Shown here: positions 1 through 8,393 of the stretch, piece after piece | How the letters are laid out: every line of letters starts with the position of its first letter | Position numbering within the stretch: the stretch's first letter is position 1 | NCBI GenBank assembly: GCA_029259835.1 | Contig: JAJDEL010000259.1 | Span: 1 to 8,892, forward strand | Reading direction: 5' to 3' | Length of the DNA: 8,892 bases | Source of the DNA: Planctomicrobium sp. | Lineage (GTDB): Bacteria > Planctomycetota > Planctomycetia > Planctomycetales > Planctomycetaceae | Notes under the pieces: generated by a model | Databases searched by the model: none | What the model was told of the DNA's origin: nothing | Seen by the model: the letters and a program-made list of their open reading frames with translations, nothing else | Made by a program: the position numbers and the translations under genes

Positions 1-97
1 GATTCCCTTACCTAACCCGAACTCTCATAACCCCGGACCAACTTTCGGGGGCATACCAGTACGCCTGACGACGTAACTCTAGTCCCTGAATGGAGAA

Positions 98-125
98 AGC
101 CCTTCGGCGTACTCGCCGAAGGGCT
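98..125 (-). terminator. Hairpin beyond tRNA-Pro, likely intrinsic terminator
   Basis: A perfect 12-bp GC-rich stem (98-109 paired with 114-125) closes a 4-nt loop. On the minus strand it is followed by TTTCTCC, a weak T tract. It lies 15 bp past the 3' end of the tRNA gene. A separate run of six Ts (minus strand, 134-139) sits directly after the tRNA and may help release the transcript. The stem is symmetric and could also act on plus-strand transcription entering from the left, but no T run follows it on that side. Confidence 0.7.
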
Positions 126-137
126 CAATTCTGAAAA

Positions 138-215
<78 letters not shown>

Positions 216-231
216 ATTTCTGTTCGGACGC

Positions 232-261
232 AGGATAGAGATGTTGGGTTCGGCTCGTCAA
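232..261 (-). promoter_or_regulatory. Sigma-70-type promoter for tRNA-Pro
   Basis: On the minus strand a -35 box TTGACG (261-256) is separated by 18 bp from a -10 box TATCCT (237-232). Transcription would start near 225, about 10 nt before the mature tRNA 5' end, leaving a short leader for RNase P to remove. The -35 matches consensus at 5 of 6 positions and the -10 at 4 of 6. The position is right for a stand-alone stable-RNA gene. This is prediction by eye only. Confidence 0.55.
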
Positions 262-527
262 TCATTTCTGCCTGTTGATTCACGGATTTTTGCTCATCTC
301 GCAAAGATTGCCGACGGGAGAGAGGGGAGGGGCCAAAGCTGAGTGTGCCACGTGACCAGAGACAATACCACAGTTTTTGAGCGAGACTGGGGCTTTCTGA
401 CCCTGGTGGTGTATTTCAGCACGGCTTGATTTCCTGGTCGCATCTTTGACCGTTGATCTGTCTGGCCACTAGGATGGAGACTCGGTGGCTTCATCCTGAT
501 CCTGGAATCAAGCACAGACTTTGACAC

Positions 528-1192
528 ATGAATTTACTTCTGACCGCGTTTTTGTGTTCAATCCTGTCACCTTGTCTCTGTCACGGTGAGGGCCCGGACT
601 TCATTTTTCATCATGGTCGAGTCGTCACCGTTGATGACAAATTCTCGATTGCCGAAGCATTTGCCATTGAAGGTGACCGCATTGTGGCAGTCGGGACGAA
701 TGCCGATATCCTGAAACTGAAAACGAATTCAAGTGAGATTATCTGCCTGAGAGGGAAAACGGTCCTGCCGGGGTTGATCGATTCGCATGTTCATCCGACT
801 GGAGCGTCGATGTTCGAGTTCGACCATCCTGTCCCAGCGATGGAAACAATCGCGGCTCTGATCATATGCAGAAGATCGGCGGGCTGCGTTCCGTGAATCC
901 GTATAATCCATTCCTCGGTATGTGGATCACTCTGACCCGACAACCACGCTGGACCGACCAATCACTGCACCCAAAGCAACGTAACACTCGCGAACAATCG
1001 ATCCGTCTGTATACGATCAACAACGCATTCTTAACATTCGAAGAAAAAGGCTCGCTCGAGCCTGGCAAGCTCGCAGACTTCGTGATCCTGCAACAAGACA
1101 TCCTTGAATGCCCTGTTAATGAAGACAAAGATATTCAGGTGAAAGAAACCTGGCTCGGTAGGAAGCGAGTTTATCAAGTACCAGAGAAGTGA
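528..1192 (+). pseudogene. YtcJ-like amidohydrolase, internally deleted
   Basis: This is a broken exported metal-dependent amidohydrolase (Amidohydro_3/YtcJ type). The first frame, from ATG 528, gives a signal peptide (residues 1-20), the small beta-sandwich segment with RVVTVDD and GDRIVAVG, and the metal-binding HxH in PGLIDSHVHP (His87, His89). It reads METIA near 840-854 and then leaves the family pattern, stopping at 896. The family resumes in a different frame at about 854 with GSDHMQKIGG, which carries the Asp of the last barrel strand. It continues with NPYNPFLGMW, RLYTINNAF and GSLEPGKLADFVIL to the stop at 1192. About 220 codons remain of a usual 550-600, so the barrel centre with the other metal and substrate residues is missing. 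The junction lies at about 851-857. Deletion plus frameshift excludes an active enzyme. No good ribosome site precedes 528. The former substrate is unknown. Confidence 0.88.
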
Positions 1193-1224
1193 TTGAACAA
1201 AAATAGATGAAAGGATGATTGACA

Positions 1225-1590
1225 ATGAGTGACGAAATATCGATGCCTGCCGACATTGTCTCATTTGCTGAAGAGTTGATCAATGACGAGCCGGGATCGT
1301 TAGAGATCATCAAAATCTACATGATTGAAGACGACGAAGAAGCTCACGATGACGAGTTCCAAAAGCAGAAGCATCTTGAATTCGAAGCCGTTCATAATTC
1401 GCTTGCCAAAGAACTCTCCAAAAAATTCGGAACTCCAAAAATTGCGAAGAAAGAAGACGAGTTCAACAAAATCCCACTCTGCGGGGTCTACCCAGCCGCG
1501 ACTTGGGAAGTCAATGGAGCGGAACTCTACCTGGCGGTTTCCCACGAGGAGCGAGAGACTCCTTATCTACTGGCGATTGGAACCATGTGA
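1225..1590 (+). CDS. Small acidic protein of unknown function
   Basis: The product has 121 residues and I do not recognise its family. The start is ATG 1225 because AAGGA (1211-1215) lies 9 bp upstream. The in-frame TTG at 1219 is too close to that site. The N-terminal two thirds are strongly acidic and probably helical, with a D/E run near residues 35-44 (MIEDDEEAHDDE). A lysine-rich stretch follows (residues 62-80). The C-terminal part (residues 85-121: CGVYPAATWEVNG, LYLAVSHEERETPYLLAIG) looks like two or three beta strands with a single Cys. There is no signal peptide or membrane segment, so it is probably cytosolic. It sits 32 bp after the amidohydrolase remnant on the same strand but has its own ribosome site. 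The protein ends abruptly at GTM, so slight C-terminal shortening is possible. That it is a real gene rests on the ribosome site and protein-like composition. Confidence 0.62.
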   Translation: MSDEISMPADIVSFAEELINDEPGSLEIIKIYMIEDDEEAHDDEFQKQKHLEFEAVHNSLAKELSKKFGTPKIAKKEDEFNKIPLCGVYPAATWEVNGAELYLAVSHEERETPYLLAIGTM

Positions 1591-1919
1591 GAGAAAAACT
1601 AGTGCAGTGTCAGTCGTGTTTTGATGGATCACAAAATTTGACGAGCACGACAACAGAGTGCAGTTTTCGTGTTGACGATCCATCATATGAAGCCTGATAA
1701 GGCACTAGGGCCTGCTTTACAAACACTCACGATTGGTCACAAGATTAATCTTCCGGGGTGGCGCGACTGAAACAGGCGACCGAGAGAACGAAAACAAATC
1801 GTTCAACGTGACAATTCTTGAAAATTTCGGAGACCTGCTCAATTTCAGTGAACCGTTGGAGCAAACTCTACGTTGGCCTAGGAAGAAGCGGAAAGTTTTT
1901 CGTCATTCCTGAGGAGCGT
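1591..1919. other. 329-bp gap upstream of rhomboid gene; nested inverted repeats
   Basis: I see no convincing gene here. Reading the rhomboid frame upstream to an ATG at 1818 gives a 34-residue extension that does not resemble the family. The left half holds nested inverted repeats, listed separately. A weak plus-strand promoter is possible: TTGACG (1672-1677), an 18-bp spacer and GATAAG (1696-1701), which would give a leader of about 210 nt before the rhomboid start. A small GCCT/AGGC palindrome lies at 1692-1703. Confidence 0.4.
1622..1685. repeat. Nested inverted repeats (possible structured RNA or element scar)
   Basis: The outer arms TGATGGATC (1622-1630) and GATCCATCA (1677-1685) are perfect 9-bp inverted repeats. 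Inside them, CACGACAAC (1646-1654) pairs with GTTTTCGTG (1663-1671) with one mismatch, around an 8-nt loop. The interior loop between the two stems is asymmetric (15 and 5 nt). No T run follows, so an intrinsic terminator for the gene ending at 1590 is unlikely. It could be a folded leader, a protein-binding site or the scar of a small mobile element; the sequence does not decide. Confidence 0.4.
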
Positions 1920-3101
1920 ATGTTTTTTCCAGTATCTACTGACGCACCTCTCTACCACCGACCGATTGTGACAATCGGTTTAATTCTGGCGAATGTCGTA
2001 ACGTTCATCATCACAGGCGGAGGAAGCAACATAGACGGGTGGTTGCTGAGATTCGGGAACGGCTTGCATCCGTCCGAATGGATTGCTTCCGCCTTTCTGC
2101 ATTTCGGACTGATGCACCTGATCGGAAATGCGATTTTTCTTTGGGCCTATGGACTGATCATTGAAGGAAAGATTGGTCACTTTCGATTTCTGACACTTTA
2201 CATTGTTCTTGCCTTGCTTGATGGATGTCTGACACAGTCGCTCATGCTCTATGCGGACGGTCCACGCGGAGCGGGCGGAGCATCTGGAGTCATCTTCGCA
2301 CTGATGGGAATCGCTCTCATCTGGGCACCGGAAAACGAGTTTGAAGTTGTTTGGATGTATGGCATCGGGATGTTCGTTCGCACAGGAACCTGCCAGCTTT
2401 CCGTCCTATTCCTCTCCGCGTTTCACATGGTCGTCAATTTCATTCAGGCCGCCTTCATCTCTTTCGAAATGAGTACTCCGGTTCTTCACTTGATGGGAGC
2501 CGTCATTGGGCTGCCGATCGGGCTCTTGTTTCTACAAAAGAATTGGGTCGATTGCGAAGGCTGGGACATACTGTCGATCTGGCGAGGCGACAACTTTCAG
2601 GGCGGAATTCCTTTGTCTCAGTGGAAGCGTTCGGAAGATCTTCCACTCAATGACAAACAACCTCCTCGGCACCGGCAGAAAAGCGTCATGTCCATTCACA
2701 AAGAAATTGAAGAATTGATTTTGAGGAAACAGCATTCACTCGCTTCCGAACTCTATTTCAATCATCGGGACAAATTACTCCCTTCACATCAGCTTTCGAA
2801 GGCAGGCTACCGTTCTCTTATTGAATGGTTGCGGCTCCAACGTAGTTGGAAACACCTCGCGGCTCTTTTGGAAGACTACCTCTTACAATCTCGTGACGAC
2901 GCCGAAAGAGCCCGTCTGATGCTCGCTCAAATTTACGTAGATAAATTGAGTCGTCCTAAAGCAGGGCTCCGAACTTTAGCTGAACTCTCAGAAGATGTTC
3001 TCTCGGAAAAAGAAATTCGATACTTCAGAACGATCAGCCGACAGGCAAATTCCCAGATAGCAAACGGAACTCTGGAAATCGCCGACCATCGGATCGCATG
3101 A
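1920..3101 (+). CDS. Rhomboid-family intramembrane serine protease with helical C-terminal tail
   Basis: This 393-residue membrane protein should cleave transmembrane substrates within the bilayer. The start is ATG 1920, preceded by GAGGAG (1911-1916). The resulting MFFPVSTDAPLYHRP start fits planctomycete rhomboids, whereas the in-frame ATG at 1818 adds 34 unrelated residues. The rhomboid core spans residues about 13-206. Segments include 16-32, the HxxxxHxxxN helix (His61, His66, Asn70) and a helix at 88-107. The nucleophile motif GASG at 120-123 gives Ser122, and the general base is His190 in VLHLMGA, followed by GxxxG-like packing. Ser-His dyad and oxyanion Asn/His are intact, so it should be active. 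A linker with charged residues (206-255) leads to a soluble tail (about 256-380) of amphipathic helices resembling TPR-like repeats (RKQHSLASELYFNHRDKL, QRSWKHLAALLEDYLLQS). The tail may recruit substrates or partners. It converges with the LRR gene; its substrate is unknown. Confidence 0.9.
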   Translation: MFFPVSTDAPLYHRPIVTIGLILANVVTFIITGGGSNIDGWLLRFGNGLHPSEWIASAFLHFGLMHLIGNAIFLWAYGLIIEGKIGHFRFLTLYIVLALLDGCLTQSLMLYADGPRGAGGASGVIFALMGIALIWAPENEFEVVWMYGIGMFVRTGTCQLSVLFLSAFHMVVNFIQAAFISFEMSTPVLHLMGAVIGLPIGLLFLQKNWVDCEGWDILSIWRGDNFQGGIPLSQWKRSEDLPLNDKQPPRHRQKSVMSIHKEIEELILRKQHSLASELYFNHRDKLLPSHQLSKAGYRSLIEWLRLQRSWKHLAALLEDYLLQSRDDAERARLMLAQIYVDKLSRPKAGLRTLAELSEDVLSEKEIRYFRTISRQANSQIANGTLEIADHRIA

Positions 3102-3277
3102 AGTAGGGAGTGCAAACCGCACAGGATAAACTTCTCTCGGAATCCGATGTCACGCAGATCTATTTGTTTTCATTTCGAGCATGTGCAAAATCATCGCTTT
3201 GCTCCCCACCACAAAATGCGATCTAGGCTTGCAAGAGATTACTTCGCAGAAAACCGAATAGGTATGGTCAACCTCAT

Positions 3278-5305
3278 TCAATTTCCGACATCTTGATTGG
3301 GGTTTTTAAGATAAATTCCTCCCCCTTCTTCACTGAAAAATTCTCCTGAACAGGGTGAACCCGAAAGGTGGACCAGACCAGATCCAATAACTTCTGTATC
3401 CCATAAAGACAGATAGGACAACTTCTGAAGATTGTGCATTGCCTCAAGTCCCTCGTCACTCACATTTGTCTCTGAAAGATATAGGTAATTCAAGTTTGGG
3501 AGTTGTCCAACAGCCTGAAGTCCCTGATTTGAAATGTCGTTTTTGGACAAGTCAAGTTCCTCAACGCCGCTCAACGAGGAAATTCCTTTTAGCTGCTCAT
3601 CTCTAAGATGGCAATCGGACAGGCTAAGGTAAGAGATGTGTTCAGGTAATTTCGAAAAGTCTAATAAATCAAGGTTGTTTCCATTGAGTGTCAGAGAATT
3701 AAGGACAGGAAAGTCTGTATTTGAAATGAATCCTTCACCAGAAATATTTGCTCTTTCAATTTCCAGACTATGGAGGTGAGGAAGAGTTGAAAGCAAAACG
3801 ATTGTGTAATCACTCACTTGAGTGTCATTCATTGTTACGTACATAAGTCCCTGCAGTTGAGCAAGAGTCTTTACGCCTTCGTCAGTGATTTGTGTATGTG
3901 AGAGATCCAGCATCCACAAATCGGGGAATGACTTTAGAGTTTGCAGGCCAGCATCCGTGATTTCTGTTGAGTCAAGCTGCAAATTTTGAAGTGATGGAAG
4001 TCCTGCCAAATGACGAATCCCAGAATCGCTGATGCTCGTTCCTGATAGATTGAGAGATACGAGTTTTTTGAATTTGGCGATTTCCTTTAACGATTCGTCT
4101 GTGATTTTGGTGTTCGAAAGGTTCAATTTTGTAATGTTTTTGCAGTCAGTAAGTCGACTGAAGCAGTCACCATTGATAGTCGTTCCATGCAGTTCAAGAG
4201 TCTGAAGTTTGGGGAAATATGGCAATTTTCCGATTGCTTGATCTGAGACAACTGTGGAACTCAAATCTAGATATTTCAGATTTTGAAAACTTGGTATGCG
4301 ACCGATGCCAGTTTCTGTCAACGGGCAGTTTTTAATGGAAATGTTTTTCAAGTGTGAGTTTGGAGAGAAACTTGAAAACCCTTTTCCAGTTATCGAAGTT
4401 CCGTCTAGAAACAATGACTCCAGTTGCGGGAGCGATGAGAAATGACGAAGACCCTCGTCAGTGAGATTTGTCTTCCTCAGAGATATAGATTCGATCTCCG
4501 AAAATTTGGAGAGTCGTTTCGCAGTTTCGTCTGAAACATTTGTCTCATCCAATGCTATGAATCTTAAGTCTGAAGGGAATGGCAGATTTTGAAAGATCTC
4601 ATCATCGAACCATTCTTCATTCGACGTGACGACCAATAATTTCCCACTCCGTGCATTTTCTAGAATCTCTGAATAGCCCACCCGCGATGGTGTCTCTACT
4701 CTTTTTCGAAAATTTATCCTGGATTGAGTTTTCTTTTTTTTGATAACCAAGTATCCCGAGAATGCGGTATTTGCAGAATCGTAGTCATGCAAATGCACAT
4801 ATGCAGCAGATTTTAATCGCAAAATCTGGAGATCACTGATTGCCCCACCACTAGCCTTGGCACAGCTCGCAATACATTTCTCAAACTCTTTCAGAGCGTA
4901 CTCAGTTTTTGCTCGTCCCCACCAAGCATCTATCAGATGATATTCATAGACCCGATCTTTGAGCTGGATCACATGATTGTAATCGCTCATCGCTTCATCA
5001 TGTTTTCCGACTCGAGATAATGCCAATCCTCGACCAAGATATGCTCTAGCGATAAGGTCCAACCATGGCCAGACTTCGTAGTGATCGATCACATCGTTGA
5101 ATTCACCGATTGCCGACTCATACTCTTGCGAATACAAGAGGTCTTCGCCCTCTCGAAGAGAGGTGAGAGCATCTCGGCTGAGGTAATCTCGCAGATGTCC
5201 AAGACCGATACCCCCTACGACCAGAAGTGTGAATAGAATCGTCAAGACCAAGGGAATGAAAAATCGTTTCCTGATTTTTCTTCGCTTTCTATTGTCCTCC
5301 GCCAT
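3278..5305 (-). CDS. Membrane-anchored TPR and leucine-rich-repeat protein
   Basis: The product has 675 residues. The start is ATG 5305, because GGGAGGA (5317-5311) lies 5 nt upstream; an ATG 33 bp further upstream lacks such a site. Residues 4-14 are very basic (RKRRKIRKR), followed by one transmembrane helix (about 15-36). By the positive-inside rule the rest faces the periplasm. Residues about 46-191 form four TPR-like helix pairs (for example SQEYESAIGEFNDVI and GKHDEAMSDYNHVIQ). After a basic linker, residues 246-651 form 17 leucine-rich repeats, 24 residues each except one of 22 (repeat 13). Their consensus is LxxLxLxxTxITDxGLxxLxxLP, the type common in planctomycetes. The last 24 residues leave the repeat pattern and no clear C-terminal cap is seen. 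There is no kinase, protease or sorting domain. LRR arrays usually bind proteins, so an envelope scaffold or adhesion role is inference. It follows pyrG by 108 bp and looks AT-richer than its neighbours. Confidence 0.9.
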   Translation of the reverse strand: MAEDNRKRRKIRKRFFIPLVLTILFTLLVVGGIGLGHLRDYLSRDALTSLREGEDLLYSQEYESAIGEFNDVIDHYEVWPWLDLIARAYLGRGLALSRVGKHDEAMSDYNHVIQLKDRVYEYHLIDAWWGRAKTEYALKEFEKCIASCAKASGGAISDLQILRLKSAAYVHLHDYDSANTAFSGYLVIKKKKTQSRINFRKRVETPSRVGYSEILENARSGKLLVVTSNEEWFDDEIFQNLPFPSDLRFIALDETNVSDETAKRLSKFSEIESISLRKTNLTDEGLRHFSSLPQLESLFLDGTSITGKGFSSFSPNSHLKNISIKNCPLTETGIGRIPSFQNLKYLDLSSTVVSDQAIGKLPYFPKLQTLELHGTTINGDCFSRLTDCKNITKLNLSNTKITDESLKEIAKFKKLVSLNLSGTSISDSGIRHLAGLPSLQNLQLDSTEITDAGLQTLKSFPDLWMLDLSHTQITDEGVKTLAQLQGLMYVTMNDTQVSDYTIVLLSTLPHLHSLEIERANISGEGFISNTDFPVLNSLTLNGNNLDLLDFSKLPEHISYLSLSDCHLRDEQLKGISSLSGVEELDLSKNDISNQGLQAVGQLPNLNYLYLSETNVSDEGLEAMHNLQKLSYLSLWDTEVIGSGLVHLSGSPCSGEFFSEEGGGIYLKNPNQDVGN

Positions 5306-5413
5306 TTCACTCCTCCCGTGCAATTTCACTTGCTCCATGCCCCTAAGGCCTTCCTGCGGAGTTGACAGCAGGGAGAACGCGCTCCGACAAAAACTGTAGC
5401 TTGCCGACCCGGC

Positions 5414-7039
<1,626 letters not shown>

Positions 7040-7050
7040 CTAAAATGGAA

Positions 7051-7075
7051 AACCGGAGGCGGAAGACCTCCGGTT
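7051..7075 (-). terminator. Hairpin between kdsB and pyrG (terminator or attenuator)
   Basis: A perfect 9-bp stem, AACCGGAGG paired with CCTCCGGTT (7051-7059 with 7067-7075), closes a 7-nt loop. On the minus strand it is followed by TTCCATTTTAG, a broken T tract. It starts 36 bp after the kdsB stop and ends 29 bp before the pyrG start. It could end kdsB transcripts, reduce read-through into pyrG, or be an RNA-processing or stability element. The short distance to the pyrG ribosome site makes an attenuator conceivable, but no competing antiterminator stem is evident. Confidence 0.6.
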
Positions 7076-7111
7076 GATGTCTTTATTGCTCATTGACTCA
7101 ATGAAACAAGC

Positions 7112-7894
7112 TTATTCAGCCTTCGATTTCATCCTCTCTATAAACGCAGCATAATCGGCAGCCGTGTCGATTCCAACGGAGCGGTGGGAGACAACTTCCA
7201 CAAGTATCGAAGCTCCTGCCTCTAGAGCACGTAATTGTTCAAGTTTCTCCAGTTGCTCCAGTCGTGAAGGGGGCATTTGGGTCAATGCGAGCAGAAATTC
7301 AGGTCGGTATGCATAAATTCCCAGATGCAGCAGCCATGGCGTTTGAGAGAATCGAGAATCTTCACCGGCGACGGGGAACAAGTCCGCCGGTTCACCATCT
7401 CGATAGAATGGGATCGGAAGTCGACTAAAGTACAGTCCCCGACCATCGGCGGCTCGAACGACTTTCACGCAGCCATTGTCGAGGAGCATTGCCTGAGAAG
7501 TGATCGGCGTTGCGAGCGTTCCCATCTCGATATGTGGCGATTTTCCCATCGCGTCGACAAGTTGATCGATGCAGCCAGAGTCGAGTTCTGGTTCGTCTCC
7601 CTGAATGTTGACGATCAGTTCTGCATCCAGATTCAGCGATTGAACGACTTCTGCAATGCGATCTGTTCCACTCGGATGATCGCCAGTCAGTGCGACTTTC
7701 GCACCGAATTTTTCGCACGCGGCAGCAATCTCTTCGCTATCAGTCGCGATGAAGACATCACTCAGCGACGCAGCATTCGTCGCGGCTTCCCACGAATACT
7801 GAATGAGCGGTTTTCCCGTCTCATTGAGCAGCATTTTTCCAGGCAATCGCGAAGAATGCATACGGGCCGGGATAATGCCGATTGCTTGCGGCAT
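7112..7894 (-). CDS. kdsB: 3-deoxy-manno-octulosonate cytidylyltransferase (CMP-Kdo synthetase)
   Basis: KdsB activates Kdo with CTP to CMP-Kdo and pyrophosphate, the donor for the inner core of lipopolysaccharide, in the cytosol. The product is 260 residues, slightly longer than the roughly 250 usual. The nucleotide-binding start IIPARMHSSRLPGK (7-20) is typical. Other family motifs are IATDSEEI (49-56), TGDHPSGTDRIAE (70-82), NIQGDEP with Mg-binding Asp100, LGIYAYR (191-197), LEQLEKLEQLRALE (212-225) and GIDT with Asp243. No expected motif is missing. ATG 7894 begins the protein only five residues before the first strand, as usual; the upstream AAGG (7910-7907) is 12 nt away, so the ribosome site is weak. 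It is the first gene of the minus-strand run kdsB-pyrG-LRR. Its presence indicates a Kdo-containing, Gram-negative-type outer membrane. Confidence 0.98.
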   Translation of the reverse strand: MPQAIGIIPARMHSSRLPGKMLLNETGKPLIQYSWEAATNAASLSDVFIATDSEEIAAACEKFGAKVALTGDHPSGTDRIAEVVQSLNLDAELIVNIQGDEPELDSGCIDQLVDAMGKSPHIEMGTLATPITSQAMLLDNGCVKVVRAADGRGLYFSRLPIPFYRDGEPADLFPVAGEDSRFSQTPWLLHLGIYAYRPEFLLALTQMPPSRLEQLEKLEQLRALEAGASILVEVVSHRSVGIDTAADYAAFIERMKSKAE

Positions 7895-8005
7895 GGTTTT
7901 GTTTCGCCTTGTAAAGTGGTTTGTCTTTCACAATGTAGCCACTTGAGCAACCGGTCGCGATCCAGAGGATTGAAGTTACCGAAGGAAGGAAAGAATCGCG
8001 AATTC

Positions 8006-8043
8006 ACACGAATGAAAATTGAGCCATTCGTGTCCATTCGTGG
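8006..8043. repeat. CATTCGTG direct and inverted repeat cluster
   Basis: ACACGAATG (8006-8014) and CATTCGTGT (8025-8033) form a perfect 9-bp inverted repeat around a 10-nt A-rich spacer. The CATTCGTG unit is repeated directly ten bases later (8035-8042). Runs of 'ATTCGTGT/CATTCGTGG' type are familiar to me as dispersed intergenic sequence in planctomycete and some other bacterial genomes. That statement is from memory and was not checked. Function unknown. Confidence 0.55.
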
Positions 8044-8286
8044 TTTCATTTCAGAGATCGGGTGTCACTGCCCCTCAACCACCGGCTATTGGCTTTGACC
8101 GCATGTGGCACACCTTCCAACCATGCATAACCCTCAATTCTACGACGGATTCAATGCAATTCAAACTCGCTGCCGTCTCGTCGCGAATGTTTCCTGTTCA
8201 CTGGTGCCGGTCGAGTCCGATTTCTTTTAATGGGAATTCCTCATAAATGCCCAGTGTGAACAGTCCTCCCACCACCAAAAAGAACC

Positions 8287-8316
8287 TTGAATGTAGACGT
8301 GAGCAGGTTGTATAAC
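8287..8316 (+). promoter_or_regulatory. Candidate sigma-70-type promoter for the PSCyt1 gene
   Basis: TTGAAT (8287-8292) and TATAAC (8311-8316) are separated by 18 bp. Transcription would start near 8323, giving a leader of about 70 nt before ATG 8394. The -10 box matches consensus at 5 of 6 positions and the -35 at 4 of 6. Planctomycete promoters are poorly defined, so this is tentative. Confidence 0.35.
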
Positions 8317-8393
8317 GTATAGTTGATCCATCGTGGCCCCGCCCCAAATTCCCTCCACTTTGTGAATGACCCAAACATCGCAAAAGTCATTTC

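Larger units (their letters stand above)
7895..8393. other. 499-bp intergenic region between divergent genes
   Basis: This is the shared upstream region of kdsB (minus) and the PSCyt1 gene (plus). It contains the CATTCGTG repeat cluster and a plus-strand promoter candidate, listed separately. I find no clear promoter for kdsB. AAGTGG (7914-7919) and CCACTT (about 7938-7943) form a short spaced inverted repeat just before kdsB, of uncertain meaning. Open frames in the region are short and have no family signature or convincing ribosome site. Confidence 0.5.

Noticed and set aside
31..50. CCCCG and CGGGG inverted repeat near the left edge
   Set aside because: Only 5 bp with a 10-nt loop and no T run on either side; too weak to call a terminator.
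2..76. Open plus-strand frame from the left edge, 24 codons ending at TAA 74-76, rich in Pro and Asn
   Set aside because: It could be the tail of an upstream gene, but 24 codons open at the edge is within chance and the sequence matches no family I know.
294..527. Minus-strand 77-codon frame between tRNA-Pro and the amidohydrolase remnant
   Set aside because: The composition is basic and of low complexity, with no ribosome site and no family resemblance; the 262-527 gap appears empty.
866..1192. A separate gene starting at ATG 866
   Set aside because: The ATG is an internal Met of the family motif GSDHMQK, with family sequence continuing upstream of it in the same frame and no ribosome site, so this is the C-terminal remnant of the pseudogene.
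7277..8098. Plus-strand open frame of 273 codons across kdsB
   Set aside because: It is antisense to kdsB, whose motifs are all intact. The translation is rich in Arg, Cys and Phe, as expected from a complementary strand.
8198..8383. Minus-strand open frame ending FFLVVGGLFTLGIYEEFPLKEIGLD, protein-like in places
   Set aside because: It has no ribosome site and no recognised family, its N-terminal half looks random, and a plus-strand promoter candidate overlaps it. A decayed gene end cannot be excluded.
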